NCBI GenBank assembly: GCA_964387285.1
Contig: CAYLWO010000016.1
Coordinates: 23,152 to 87,151, forward strand
DNA: 64,000 nucleotides
Source: Anaerohabitans sp964387285
Lineage (GTDB): Bacteria; Zhuqueibacterota; Zhuqueibacteria; Residuimicrobiales; Residuimicrobiaceae
Direction: 5' to 3'
A program made the position numbers and the translations under genes. Under the pieces are notes generated by a model that saw nothing but the letters and a program-made list of their open reading frames with translations, was not told where the DNA came from and made no database searches. Numbering within the stretch: position 1 is the first letter of the stretch; every line of letters starts with the position of its first letter. This document shows, in pieces, positions 32,786 through 41,231 of the stretch.

Positions 32786-32814
32786 ATTATACCAAAATAC
32801 TTGCTAAAAATCAA
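32786..32814 (-). promoter_or_regulatory. near-consensus promoter of the DUF2971 module
   Basis: On the minus strand TTGATT (32814-32809) and TATAAT (32791-32786) are 17 bases apart; transcription would begin near 32779, about 30 bases before the ATG. The best sigma-70-type promoter in the window. Confidence 0.8.
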
Positions 32815-32858
32815 GTTAAACGCAATTGTTATCCCGGGTTTTCTTATCCGCATTATAA

Positions 32859-33506
32859 TTACAAGATTACTTTTTTCAAATAGTTAAGCAAATCAGCATG
32901 CGTTTCTACTATAACGTCAGCCTGGCGCAAATGTTCCCTGGTCAGGGTAGTGGTCAAGCCGATACACATCATGCCCGCTGATTTGGCCGCCTGAATCCCC
33001 AGTGGCGCGTTTTCAATAACCAAACAATCGGTTGCCGGAACATGCATTTTTTTTGCGGCTAATAGAAACGGGTCAGGGTAAGGTTTGCCTTTGCTATAGT
33101 CGCCATCGGTCACAATGGCAGCAAACCGGCTCAACAGGTCCTGGCCCAGAACGTGACTCAAGTTTTCAATGGTGGTGCCGGTGGCAACGCCACATGCTGC
33201 ATTTTTACTTTGGCAATAGTCCAAAATCAACGCGATTTCCGGAAAGGGTTTGCTGTCGGCTATTCTGCGAAAAACCAGGTTTTTTTCTTTCATATACGTC
33301 ATGGCCGTCCGCTCGTCCAGGCGAACACCGACATGATCGGCCATGGCCTGCACGATGCGCCAGGCTGAAGAGCCTTCATGTAGACGCATGATTAAATCGT
33401 CGGGTTCAATGCCATGGGGGCGTAGAACTGTTTGCCAGGCAGCCAGATGAAAAGGCGTGGTGAATGCCAGAACGCCGTCAAAATCAAAAATCAGCGCTCG
33501 GATCAA
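32859..33506 (-). CDS. HAD-superfamily phosphatase, beta-phosphoglucomutase-like
   Basis: 215 residues. Motif I is IFDFDGVLAFT (D8, D10), followed by a helical cap, motif II in ATGTTIENL, the lysine in SKGKPYPDPFLLA and motif IV in VIENAPLGIQAAKSAGM. This is subfamily IA with a small alpha cap, the group containing beta-phosphoglucomutase, phosphoglycolate phosphatase and sugar phosphatases. The TTG start overlaps the tryptophanase stop (TTGA), so it is the last gene of that unit. A substrate made in the same pathway is likely but cannot be named. Confidence 0.88.
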   Translation of the reverse strand: MIRALIFDFDGVLAFTTPFHLAAWQTVLRPHGIEPDDLIMRLHEGSSAWRIVQAMADHVGVRLDERTAMTYMKEKNLVFRRIADSKPFPEIALILDYCQSKNAACGVATGTTIENLSHVLGQDLLSRFAAIVTDGDYSKGKPYPDPFLLAAKKMHVPATDCLVIENAPLGIQAAKSAGMMCIGLTTTLTREHLRQADVIVETHADLLNYLKKVIL

Positions 33507-34879
33507 TCCAGCTCCTCCAAGCGCGCGGTAAAATGGCGCAGCAAGGGCGCCTCGTACACCAAACGCAATCCCTTGATGCTCTGTCGATTCTTGTACAGCG
33601 AGATGATCGATTCGGCGACGTAATTCATATGCATAGAAGTATAAACGCGACGGGGAACGGCCAGGCGCACCAACTCCAGTTCCGGATATTTTTCTTTTCC
33701 GGTTGACGCGTCTTTTTCGCCAAACATAAGGCCGCCGATTTCCACGGCACGGATGCCGGCCTCACGATAGAGTGCGCAAGTCAGCGCCTGACCGGGAAAA
33801 ACCTCGCGCGATAAATGAGGTAAAAATTCGCTGGCGTTTAAAAACACCGCATGGCCGCCCACCGGTTTGACGATCGGCACGCCGGCCTGCGATAACATCT
33901 CTCCGAGATAGCGCACCTGACCGATGCGGAAGGCCAAATAGTCCTCATCCAGCACCTCCTGCAAGCCGCGTGCTATGGCTTCGAGATCGCGACCGGCCAA
34001 TCCGCCGTAAGTGGGAAAGCCCTCAACCAGGATAAGCAGATTGGCGCATTGCTCCGACCAGGCGTCGTCGTTCATTGCCAAGAAGCCGCCGATATTCACC
34101 AAGCCGTCTTTTTTAGCGCTCATGGTGCAGCCGTCGGCATAGGAAAACAATTCGCGTGCAATGTCGCGAACGCTTTTGTTCGCAAAGCCGGATTCGCGTT
34201 GCTGGATAAAAAAGCAATTTTCCGCAAAACGACAGGCATCGATGAAAAACGGCCGTTGGTGCTTTTTTGCGATCCGGCTGACGGTACGGATATTCTCCAT
34301 GGAAACCGGTTGACCGCCGGCACTGTTGTTGGTGACGGTCATCATGATCAACGGCATTTTGGCCGGTCCGACCCGGTTGAGCAGATTTTCCAGTTTTTGC
34401 GGATCCATGTTGCCCTTGAAGGGATGTTCTAGACTGGGATAATGCGCTTCTTCGATCACCAGATCCATTGGCACACCGTGGTTGTGCAACACGTTGGCGC
34501 GGGTGGTGTCGAAATGAATGTTATTGGCTACAACATCCCCTGGTTTGACCGCGATGGAGAACAAAAGATTTTCCGCTGATCGTCCCTGATGCGTAGGGAT
34601 AATGTGTTTGAAACCGAAAATGGATTTAATGGATTCTTCAAAATGGAAATAGTTTTTACTGCCGGCGTAGGACTCATCGCCCATCATCAGGCCGGCCCAT
34701 TGGTAATCGCTCATGGCCGAGGTGCCGCTGTCGGTCAGCAAATCCACATAGATGCTGTCGGCCGCTAAATTAAAAACATTGTATCCTGCTTTGCGCAACA
34801 GTACGTCCCGTTGTTCGCGCGTGGTTTTTTTGATAGGTTCCACCACTTTGATACGAAAAGGTTCAGCTGGAAAAGACAT
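33503..34879 (-). CDS. tnaA: tryptophanase (beta-eliminating lyase)
   Basis: 458 residues, aligned along its length with tyrosine phenol-lyase and tryptophanase. The PLP lysine lies in SAKKD (K256/K257). Three positions that separate the two enzymes, by my recollection of Citrobacter TPL numbering, are of tryptophanase type here: Asp124 in HFDTTR (Thr in TPL), Ile381 in AVEIGG (Arg in TPL) and His449 in LRHFTARL (Phe in TPL). It would split tryptophan to indole, pyruvate and ammonia. AGAGG precedes the ATG. It sits between an HD protein and a HAD phosphatase, not next to a tryptophan permease as in E. coli. Confidence 0.85.
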   Translation of the reverse strand: MSFPAEPFRIKVVEPIKKTTREQRDVLLRKAGYNVFNLAADSIYVDLLTDSGTSAMSDYQWAGLMMGDESYAGSKNYFHFEESIKSIFGFKHIIPTHQGRSAENLLFSIAVKPGDVVANNIHFDTTRANVLHNHGVPMDLVIEEAHYPSLEHPFKGNMDPQKLENLLNRVGPAKMPLIMMTVTNNSAGGQPVSMENIRTVSRIAKKHQRPFFIDACRFAENCFFIQQRESGFANKSVRDIARELFSYADGCTMSAKKDGLVNIGGFLAMNDDAWSEQCANLLILVEGFPTYGGLAGRDLEAIARGLQEVLDEDYLAFRIGQVRYLGEMLSQAGVPIVKPVGGHAVFLNASEFLPHLSREVFPGQALTCALYREAGIRAVEIGGLMFGEKDASTGKEKYPELELVRLAVPRRVYTSMHMNYVAESIISLYKNRQSIKGLRLVYEAPLLRHFTARLEELD

Positions 34880-34887
34880 AACACCTC

Positions 34888-35421
34888 TTATTTCAAAGGT
34901 TCAAAGTTCATGAAATCGGCGTGATGTACGATGATGCTTTCCGGAGTGCGATAGCCAGCGTCGCCCTCTTTGGCGTGTGTGGCGATGATGTGTACAATGG
35001 CATCCGGCAGATTGTGTTGCGCAGCCAATGCGGCGCCGCTAAAGGGATGGCGCAACAATTTGCCGTTATCGCTTTTAACATATTTGCCGTTGTCGTTTTT
35101 GAATTCGAGCAATTTGCCGATGTCGTGCAACAGAGCGCCTGAAACGATCAGGTCAAGGTTCATCGGGCGAAAGGAACCGTATTGTTCATTAAAAATTCTT
35201 GCCGCAGCCACTGCCATCTGCGTCACGCTGCGCACGTGGGTGCGGAAACTGGCCGGACAATCGTTAATCAGCAGGGTAAACGGCAAACGATCCATATCTG
35301 CCATGGTCCAGCCGCCGCGCACCATGGCATCCTGCCAGCAGGCCATGGTCTTGTCGCGCAACTCGGGATCCGCGATCCAGGCCAGTTCGGGCAACAAGGT
35401 TACTATTTCTTTTTCCTGCAT
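34888..35421 (-). CDS. HD-domain phosphohydrolase
   Basis: 177 residues. The HD metal set is complete: H62, H99-D100 in ALLHDIGK, H125 in LLRHPFSGA, H149 in IIATHAKEG and D169 in IVHHADF. The first 50 residues form a separate short helical lead. HD proteins hydrolyse phosphomonoesters or nucleotides; this compact form with a His inside an IATHAKEG motif recalls small HD hydrolases fused to or near metabolic enzymes. It starts 9 bases after the PdxJ-like gene and ends 8 bases before tnaA, with GAGGAAAG as ribosome site. Substrate unknown. Confidence 0.85.
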   Translation of the reverse strand: MQEKEIVTLLPELAWIADPELRDKTMACWQDAMVRGGWTMADMDRLPFTLLINDCPASFRTHVRSVTQMAVAAARIFNEQYGSFRPMNLDLIVSGALLHDIGKLLEFKNDNGKYVKSDNGKLLRHPFSGAALAAQHNLPDAIVHIIATHAKEGDAGYRTPESIIVHHADFMNFEPLK

Positions 35422-35430
35422 GCTTTCCTC

Positions 35431-36141
35431 TTATTTGCCGATCAGTTGGGATTTGAAATGAATGACGGCGCGATCGATGCCAACCAGCAGGCTGCGGCTG
35501 ATGATCGCCTTGCCTACATTACACTCTTCAATGACATCGATGCTGCCGATTTCGCGGGCATTTTGATAGGACAGTCCGCGTCCGGCGGAAACGCCCAGAC
35601 CCAATTTATGCGCCGCCAACGCGACAGAACGGATTTTTTCTATCTGCTCCGTCATGGTGCCCAGATCATCCACCAGAGAAAATGGAAAGGTGTTTAGCTG
35701 TACATAATCCATGCCTGCACGGGCAGCCGCGCGCACCTGGTTGCTTTCCGGCGCAATAAGGGCATTGACGACAATATTGTTGGCGCGCAGCGTGGCTGCC
35801 ACCTCTTCCAGATATTCCAGGTTGGCTTCAATGTCCAAAGAAGCCGCTTCCTCCTCGTCCACCGGCAGCAGCGTAACCATATCCGGCAGCACCTGAATGG
35901 CTTTTTTGACCATCTCTTCGGTCATGGGGATGGCAAGATTCAAATGGGTTTTCACGACCTCCTTAAGCACGGTCAGATCCCTGTCGGAAACATCGGCATG
36001 GGTTTGTCCCAATTGCACCACAATGCCGTCGATGCCGGCTATCTCAGCCGCCAGCGCTACGTTAACCGGATCCGGCTCCTTTTTTTTGTTTAAACGGCGC
36101 AATTGCGCCACCTGATTGACGCACAAACACAGCCTCGCCAT
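35431..36141 (-). CDS. PdxJ-like TIM barrel lacking PdxJ catalytic residues
   Basis: 236 residues from the ATG at 36141, behind a strong GAGGTGGAGG site. Overall it aligns with pyridoxine 5-phosphate synthase from VNQ...LR and PDPV near the start to NVGKAIISRSLLVGI at the end. The catalytic positions differ: E. coli His45 is Gln43 (VVQLGQ), Glu72 is Ala70 (LNLAIP) and His193 is Arg188 (SAGRGL), and the N-terminal NIDH motif is replaced by NQVA with a two-residue deletion. It is therefore unlikely to make PNP. It leads a tight unit with an HD hydrolase, tryptophanase and HAD phosphatase. New function or a non-catalytic role is possible. Confidence 0.8.
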   Translation of the reverse strand: MARLCLCVNQVAQLRRLNKKKEPDPVNVALAAEIAGIDGIVVQLGQTHADVSDRDLTVLKEVVKTHLNLAIPMTEEMVKKAIQVLPDMVTLLPVDEEEAASLDIEANLEYLEEVAATLRANNIVVNALIAPESNQVRAAARAGMDYVQLNTFPFSLVDDLGTMTEQIEKIRSVALAAHKLGLGVSAGRGLSYQNAREIGSIDVIEECNVGKAIISRSLLVGIDRAVIHFKSQLIGK

Positions 36142-36251
36142 GCCTCCACCTCGCAAAAAAATACAGTCTTGATCCCGCCGATTTATTTTCGGCCTTTGTA
36201 ATTCTTAATTTGAGCGATTCGAATCCGTTTCATCCGCCTTCGCTGTTAAAA

Positions 36252-37397
36252 TCAGAACAAATCCGTAATATACACAAATTCGATGCCGCGATTGGCCAAC
36301 TGAGGCATAACCTCCTGCAAGACGCGCCACGTGCGTTTGCGCAAATGGGCGATGCCGACGACGTGCCCCTGTTGTACAGCCAGATCCGCCAATTTATTCA
36401 TCTGACTGCGAATAAAATCTTCATTGTCATTGGCGTCGATAAAGACCTGGTTGGCTGCGATCGCCACATGCAGCGAACGCGCCATTTCCACCGCCACACT
36501 GCGGTTGGTTGTGCGGCTGTCGACATAAATCTTTTTCTGTCGCTTGACCTCCTCCAAAACCGCTTTCATCGTTCTTTTGTCAGCAGTGGCTTTGGAACCC
36601 TGATGATTGTTCAGACCTGCGGCGCCGGGAATTTCGGCAAAAGCGCTGCGCACGCGCAGTCGAATCGTAGCGGGATCCTGACCAACGAGAATGGTGAATC
36701 CTTCGTCGGAAAATTTTTCTTCCTCCGGCTCCATGGGCAAATGAATGAGGATCTTGCGATTATTCAAAGCCGCTTCCCGGGCAACCCGCTTGCTCTCTTC
36801 CAGACCGGGAATAATGGAGATGGTCAATGGTTGATCGAAGGTTAAAAAATCCTGCACCAGATCGTTATAGGCATAACCGAAATCATCGATGATGACGGCT
36901 GCTTTTCCGGAAACGCCGGTCAAACCGCTCCGTCGCAACAGGGTAAAATGCCGGGCTTGTTTATCGTCCACCAAAACATCGAAATCAATGCGCTTCCTGG
37001 CGCGATCCTCTCTGACCGTTGCTAGGGTTCCGTCCACCTCGTCCAGACGTTTACCCAACTCTGCGTAAAATTCGATAAAATGAAAATCCTTTGGCACCGT
37101 GGCCACGGTTGTGGCGCCGCGGTCTCGTATCAGGGAGGGACGAATGCGGTATTCCCCCAATAGTTTGACGACCACTGTCGCGGCCTTTTGGATCTCCTGC
37201 TCATCCGCATATTCTGTGGGTTCCACGGCCACCTCAGCCGGAGGTTTGGGTTTTACCGCGCCCGGCAAGGGCGTATCCGGCGTCGGCATTTGCGAATCCG
37301 CAGTTTCCCAGGTCCATATGCGGATCGTGGCCAATATCAGAGCAGAGGCGGACAGAGCAATGATCCAGGCCGTGTATTTATCAATATGCCAACGCAA
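36252..37397 (-). CDS. divergent polysaccharide deacetylase, YibQ/DUF610 type
   Basis: 381 residues from a TTG with AAAGG 9 bases upstream. An N-terminal membrane anchor (about 10-28) and a proline-rich linker precede a beta domain, then the deacetylase barrel: AAVIIDDFGYAYND, ISIIPGLEESK, IHLPMEPEEE, GLNNHQGSKAT (usual NNHMGS) and YVDSRTT. This set is the YibQ family, predicted to act on periplasmic glycans and often found beside CtpA and murein-hydrolase factors. It starts 12 bases after the lipoprotein paralogue B. Confidence 0.9.
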   Translation of the reverse strand: MRWHIDKYTAWIIALSASALILATIRIWTWETADSQMPTPDTPLPGAVKPKPPAEVAVEPTEYADEQEIQKAATVVVKLLGEYRIRPSLIRDRGATTVATVPKDFHFIEFYAELGKRLDEVDGTLATVREDRARKRIDFDVLVDDKQARHFTLLRRSGLTGVSGKAAVIIDDFGYAYNDLVQDFLTFDQPLTISIIPGLEESKRVAREAALNNRKILIHLPMEPEEEKFSDEGFTILVGQDPATIRLRVRSAFAEIPGAAGLNNHQGSKATADKRTMKAVLEEVKRQKKIYVDSRTTNRSVAVEMARSLHVAIAANQVFIDANDNEDFIRSQMNKLADLAVQQGHVVGIAHLRKRTWRVLQEVMPQLANRGIEFVYITDLF

Positions 37398-37409
37398 GCT
37401 AAGAACCTT

Positions 37410-38033
37410 TCATTTGCCGAAAGCTGCCCGCACGGCGCTCCAGGTGGGCTGGCTGGCCGTTGCGTAATCGGTCCAGCGATAGATGTACCACATGTTTTCT
37501 TCTGTGCGCAATAATCTGAATTCAATTTGCCCGCTGGTGGCGCGCAGACCGTATGGCCCCTGCATCTGATGAGCCAGGGTCAACTTGTACTCCTGCACCA
37601 AAATTACCGAATCCTGATAAGCGCTTTCCCGCATCGTCGTCAATGACAGTTGGCTGGTCGAATCTTTTGGCAGATAGAGCAGCAACTGATTCAGATAAAT
37701 GCGCTCCTGTTCATAACTCCAATTGAGAAATACCCCTGGATTGGCGGCCTGAACGGTCGGTTCCGGAATAAAATGGAACTCTTTGTTTGTCACGGCGGTA
37801 TCTGCAAGACAGCGTAAATAATTTTGTGCATTTTTTTCCGCAATCGCGTTGCGCAAATTGATCAATACATATGCGGCCGACGTGGGCTGAATCCAGGAAG
37901 ATTGCTTGTTTTGCGGCGGTTCCGGGTCGCGTGTGGCAAAAGGCGATTTGCAGGAAACCAGCAACCCCAGCATCATTGTCAGCATAGCGCGGTTGGCGCG
38001 CCGGAGGATTCGTTTGTTAACCGGAAAGTCCAT
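37410..38033 (-). CDS. lipoprotein of an NTF2-like type, paralogue B
   Basis: 207 residues from the ATG at 38033. The signal stretch ends LLVSC then KSPFATRDP, a lipobox. The mature part opens AAYVLINLRNAIAEKNAQNY and ends EFRLLRTEENMWYIYRWTDY, the same plan and closing motif as the lipoprotein at 21274-21858 (SC.NPF, VLENF..A...K, KWRITRWKDE). The two are diverged paralogues. This copy lies directly before the YibQ-type deacetylase; the other lies directly after CtpA. Confidence 0.65.
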   Translation of the reverse strand: MDFPVNKRILRRANRAMLTMMLGLLVSCKSPFATRDPEPPQNKQSSWIQPTSAAYVLINLRNAIAEKNAQNYLRCLADTAVTNKEFHFIPEPTVQAANPGVFLNWSYEQERIYLNQLLLYLPKDSTSQLSLTTMRESAYQDSVILVQEYKLTLAHQMQGPYGLRATSGQIEFRLLRTEENMWYIYRWTDYATASQPTWSAVRAAFGK

Positions 38034-38061
38034 AGCTTTTTAACATCACGTCGGTTCAGCA

Positions 38062-39720
38062 TCATTCGCTGATGAATTGCTGGACAAAATATTTGGCTGT
38101 CAGCGCTTCGCCGGTTGCACGCCGGATCATCTCATCCCAACGATAGCGCGAGGCAGGAGCGAATATTCTGTTTTTCAGCGTATCGCCGAGTGCGGTGCAA
38201 CCGACAAAAGAGCCGGTTTGGTTTTGCACCACGTCGGTCATGACATAGTGATAGAGTTGCGAAGCGAGCATTTCGCCTAATAGATAATTATGATAATAAC
38301 ACGGTGCAATTGTGAAATGGATTTTCGCCGCCCAATCCGGCTGATGACGGTCCGGCGGGGCGTTGAGCAGCTGGTACTTTTCCACCATCTGCCACCACAG
38401 CTGGTTCAGATCCTGATCGGGATTTGCGTACAGCTCTTTTTCAAAAAAGTACATGACCATGGCCCAACGTGCAAAAATCAATTGTTTGGCAGATAGGTCG
38501 GCTTGGCTAAAGTTTTTAATTTTTACATATTCTTTTTCCGGCAATTGCAGCATGTCGCGCATCCATTCCGCCTGACGGCTGCAGCGGCCGAAAAACTGGG
38601 CAATGGCTTCCGTGGTAAAGGGATGGGCCGGCTGGCGTAGCAAAAAGGGCAGGCTCATATCATGATAGCGGTCATAGACGGCATGCCCCAGTTCATGCAG
38701 CAGCGTTTCCATCCAACGCTCATTGTTTTGCAGATTGCACAAGATGCGCACGTCGCCGCTGCGATCAATGTCCGTGCAGAAAGCGTGCGGATTTTTTTTA
38801 TCTTTTTCATACAGGTCGCTGTTGGCCAGGATGGGTTCAACCGGCAGGCCGATGCCGAGGTAAAAAGCAGCGGCCAGGTTCTTGACGTCTTTATCGCGAT
38901 AGTAGCTGTCCAGGTCCAAATCGCCTATTTTCGGCGCTTCCTGAAAAAAAGGATCCTGGTAATGCCAAGGCGCCAATTGCCCTGGTCTTACTTTAAACGA
39001 TTGCGAGAGCTGCGCATCCATCTCTTTTCGTAATTTCGCAAACGGTTCTTTGCTCAATTCGTACAGTTCATTAAAGACCGTGTCAACCTCCTGCTGGCTC
39101 TGTTCGGCGAGACGCAGGGACATGTCATGATAATTTTTATACCCGAGGCTGATGCTGGCCTGATTGCGCAACTTGACCAGTGCAATAATATCCTGGCTGA
39201 CTATCGGTCCCACTTGCTTGCTGGCTTCCCAGGCCAGCTGCCGCTTTTGGGGATTTTTTTCGTTTTTAAGAATTTCCTCAATCTGACCGGCGCTGACTTG
39301 CACTCCGTTTATCTGTCCGCGAAAAGCGCTGAATTTTTGCTCGACCGTAGCTGCCATATCCACCATCTGCTTCATCAACTTGTCATCGAGCTGGTTCTCG
39401 GTGTAGGCGTTGATGAGCAACTCGAGTTGGCGCGCCAGTAAGGGATCGGTGATCATGCCGCTTTTTTTCAGCTCTGTTAAAAATGCAAAGTCCTCTTTGT
39501 TGCTGTAAATCTTGCGTAAACGAAAGTTCTTATCCGCATAGTCGGCAAAGGCCGTCGAGTCGCCGGTGCACGCTGCTTGCCAATAAGCCAAATTGGATTG
39601 TTTTTGCAAAGGTTGGATTTGAGCGACATGGCGGTCAATAAATGTCTGCAATTTCGATTCCTTTTTTACAGAGCTGCAGGAAACGGTCAGTATCACGAGC
39701 AGCAACACGATCTGTTTCAT
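38062..39720 (-). CDS. M2/M3-type zinc metallopeptidase, lipoprotein
   Basis: 552 residues, starting with a lipobox signal (LTVSCSS). The zinc site is HELGH at 342-346 with the third ligand E371 in FTTEAIAQFF, 25 residues later as in gluzincins. The long helical fold, QNNERWMETLLHELGHAVYD and the C-terminal KIHFTIAPCYYHNYLLGEM match the M2 peptidyl-dipeptidase A (ACE-like) and oligoendopeptidase group. It probably trims oligopeptides in the periplasm. It has its own promoter (39749-39777) and leads the minus-strand run with paralogue B and YibQ. Confidence 0.85.
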   Translation of the reverse strand: MKQIVLLLVILTVSCSSVKKESKLQTFIDRHVAQIQPLQKQSNLAYWQAACTGDSTAFADYADKNFRLRKIYSNKEDFAFLTELKKSGMITDPLLARQLELLINAYTENQLDDKLMKQMVDMAATVEQKFSAFRGQINGVQVSAGQIEEILKNEKNPQKRQLAWEASKQVGPIVSQDIIALVKLRNQASISLGYKNYHDMSLRLAEQSQQEVDTVFNELYELSKEPFAKLRKEMDAQLSQSFKVRPGQLAPWHYQDPFFQEAPKIGDLDLDSYYRDKDVKNLAAAFYLGIGLPVEPILANSDLYEKDKKNPHAFCTDIDRSGDVRILCNLQNNERWMETLLHELGHAVYDRYHDMSLPFLLRQPAHPFTTEAIAQFFGRCSRQAEWMRDMLQLPEKEYVKIKNFSQADLSAKQLIFARWAMVMYFFEKELYANPDQDLNQLWWQMVEKYQLLNAPPDRHQPDWAAKIHFTIAPCYYHNYLLGEMLASQLYHYVMTDVVQNQTGSFVGCTALGDTLKNRIFAPASRYRWDEMIRRATGEALTAKYFVQQFISE

Positions 39721-39748
39721 CGCATTTCTCCCAAAATAATTTGTCTAT

Positions 39749-39777
39749 AGTTTACTAAAAACCGCTGCGATTTCCAA
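39749..39777 (-). promoter_or_regulatory. promoter of the metallopeptidase gene
   Basis: On the minus strand TTGGAA (39777-39772) and TAAACT (39754-39749) are 17 bases apart, about 30 bases upstream of the ATG. Confidence 0.5.
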
Positions 39778-39791
39778 GGCAATTTTCATGC

Positions 39792-39820
39792 TTGAACGCT
39801 AAGAGCAGAAAGGTTATATT
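39792..39820 (+). promoter_or_regulatory. promoter of the serine hydrolase gene
   Basis: TTGAAC (39792-39797) and TATATT (39815-39820) are 17 bases apart, diverging from the metallopeptidase promoter. A perfect TACGATCGTA palindrome (39821-39830) follows at the likely start point and could be an operator. Confidence 0.6.
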
Positions 39821-39937
39821 TACGATCGTATAAATTGAGTGATAGGGGTTCCCAAAATTAGCATGCGAATGTGACAAACCTTCGCAGGGAATTCATGAAT
39901 TTTGTCTCTTTGTCGAACTTTTTCAGGAAGCGGATTT

Positions 39938-41128
39938 ATGAGAACAACGGTATGGCTTTTGTTGTTAGGTATGTGTGCCGGCATTGAGGCGGCAGAATCT
40001 GTGCAGACCATCTGGCGTCAGGCTGGTATGAACCCCAAACACATGGTCTATATCGACAGTGCTGTCGTCAAGGCTATGCAGCAGGAGATGATTCCCGGCG
40101 CTGTGATCCTAATAGGCCGGCGTAACCTGGTGGTTTATCGTAAGGCCTTTGGCTATAGCCAACTGGCGCCGGAAAAAAAGCCTATGCAAGTCAATATGAT
40201 GTTCGATATGGCCTCAGTCACCAAACCGGTGGCCACCGCAACTTGTATTATGATACTGTGTGAGCGTGGACAGCTGCGACTCACAGACAAAGTGTCGGAA
40301 TACATCCCTTCCTTTCGGCGATTTAAAAATGCAGACAGCTCTTGGGCGGAAGAAGCGCGCGTCTGGCATCTGCTTACGCACACTTCCGGCTTGCCGGCCT
40401 ATGCGAACGCTGATACCGCTGCCGCTAAACTGGGTCGGCCTTGCACCCGAGAAGCACTGGTTGACTATATCGCCAATCTGCCCAAAATGAATGCACCTGG
40501 GGAGATTTATCGCTACAGTTGTCTGGGATTCATCACGCTGGCAAACATCATTGAAAAAGTCACCGGACAAAACGTGCATGATTTCAGTCAACAGGCGATC
40601 TTTAAACCGTTGGCCATGCACCGTACGACCTATATTCCGGAAGCAAGATCGTTGTTCCTGTGCGTACCGACCGAAGTTGTGGACGCCAAACCATGGATCG
40701 GCGTGGTGCACGATCCGTTGGCACGATTGCAAGGCGGCATATCAGGCAACGCCGGTCTCTTTTCCACAGTGGATGATCTATCACGTTATTGCCGCATGAT
40801 GCTCAACGGAGGAAAGTGGAACAACGTGCGCATTCTCAGTCCGGTAACGGTGAAGCGCATGATCCATATTCCGCATACGAAAGCAGAAGCAAAACGCGGA
40901 TATGGCTGGGTGGTCAAAGACGGCCAATCCTGGGTCGGCGGCGATCTGCTGCCGGATAAGAGTTACGGTCATACCGGTTATACCGGCACTTCCATATGGC
41001 TCGATCCGGAGACACAGACGTTTATCATTATTTTGACCAATCGCGTGCATCCGATTGACGATGGCGAAGTGGATACGTTGCGCAGTTCCATAGCCAACAT
41101 CGTGGCAGGGGCTATAACGGATCTGTGA
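39938..41128 (+). CDS. exported serine hydrolase, class C beta-lactamase fold
   Basis: 396 residues from the ATG at 39938 (AGGAAG site), with signal peptide ending IEAA. The catalytic set of the beta-lactamase/D-alanyl-D-alanine peptidase fold is S93-xx-K96 in MASVTKPV, Y193-S-C195 in YRYSCLGF (usual YSN) and HTG in GHTGYTGTS (usual KTG). The length and the HTSGL and GISGNAGLFSTVDDLSRYC blocks are those of the large Beta-lactamase (PF00144) group, which holds esterases and peptidases more often than true beta-lactamases. Substrate unknown; resistance should not be assumed. Confidence 0.87.
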   Translation: MRTTVWLLLLGMCAGIEAAESVQTIWRQAGMNPKHMVYIDSAVVKAMQQEMIPGAVILIGRRNLVVYRKAFGYSQLAPEKKPMQVNMMFDMASVTKPVATATCIMILCERGQLRLTDKVSEYIPSFRRFKNADSSWAEEARVWHLLTHTSGLPAYANADTAAAKLGRPCTREALVDYIANLPKMNAPGEIYRYSCLGFITLANIIEKVTGQNVHDFSQQAIFKPLAMHRTTYIPEARSLFLCVPTEVVDAKPWIGVVHDPLARLQGGISGNAGLFSTVDDLSRYCRMMLNGGKWNNVRILSPVTVKRMIHIPHTKAEAKRGYGWVVKDGQSWVGGDLLPDKSYGHTGYTGTSIWLDPETQTFIIILTNRVHPIDDGEVDTLRSSIANIVAGAITDL

Positions 41129-41231
41129 AAATTTGCGTAAACTCACAGTCAGCTGTACCAGAACATCGTATATGATCGGGTCCAAGCAAGCATCGGAATG
41201 CTTCGCTTTTAAACTACAAAGGAGGAAGGTC

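Noticed and set aside
39938..41128. antibiotic-resistance beta-lactamase
   Set aside because: The fold is right but the YSC and HTG motifs are off the class C standard and the group is mostly peptidases and esterases.
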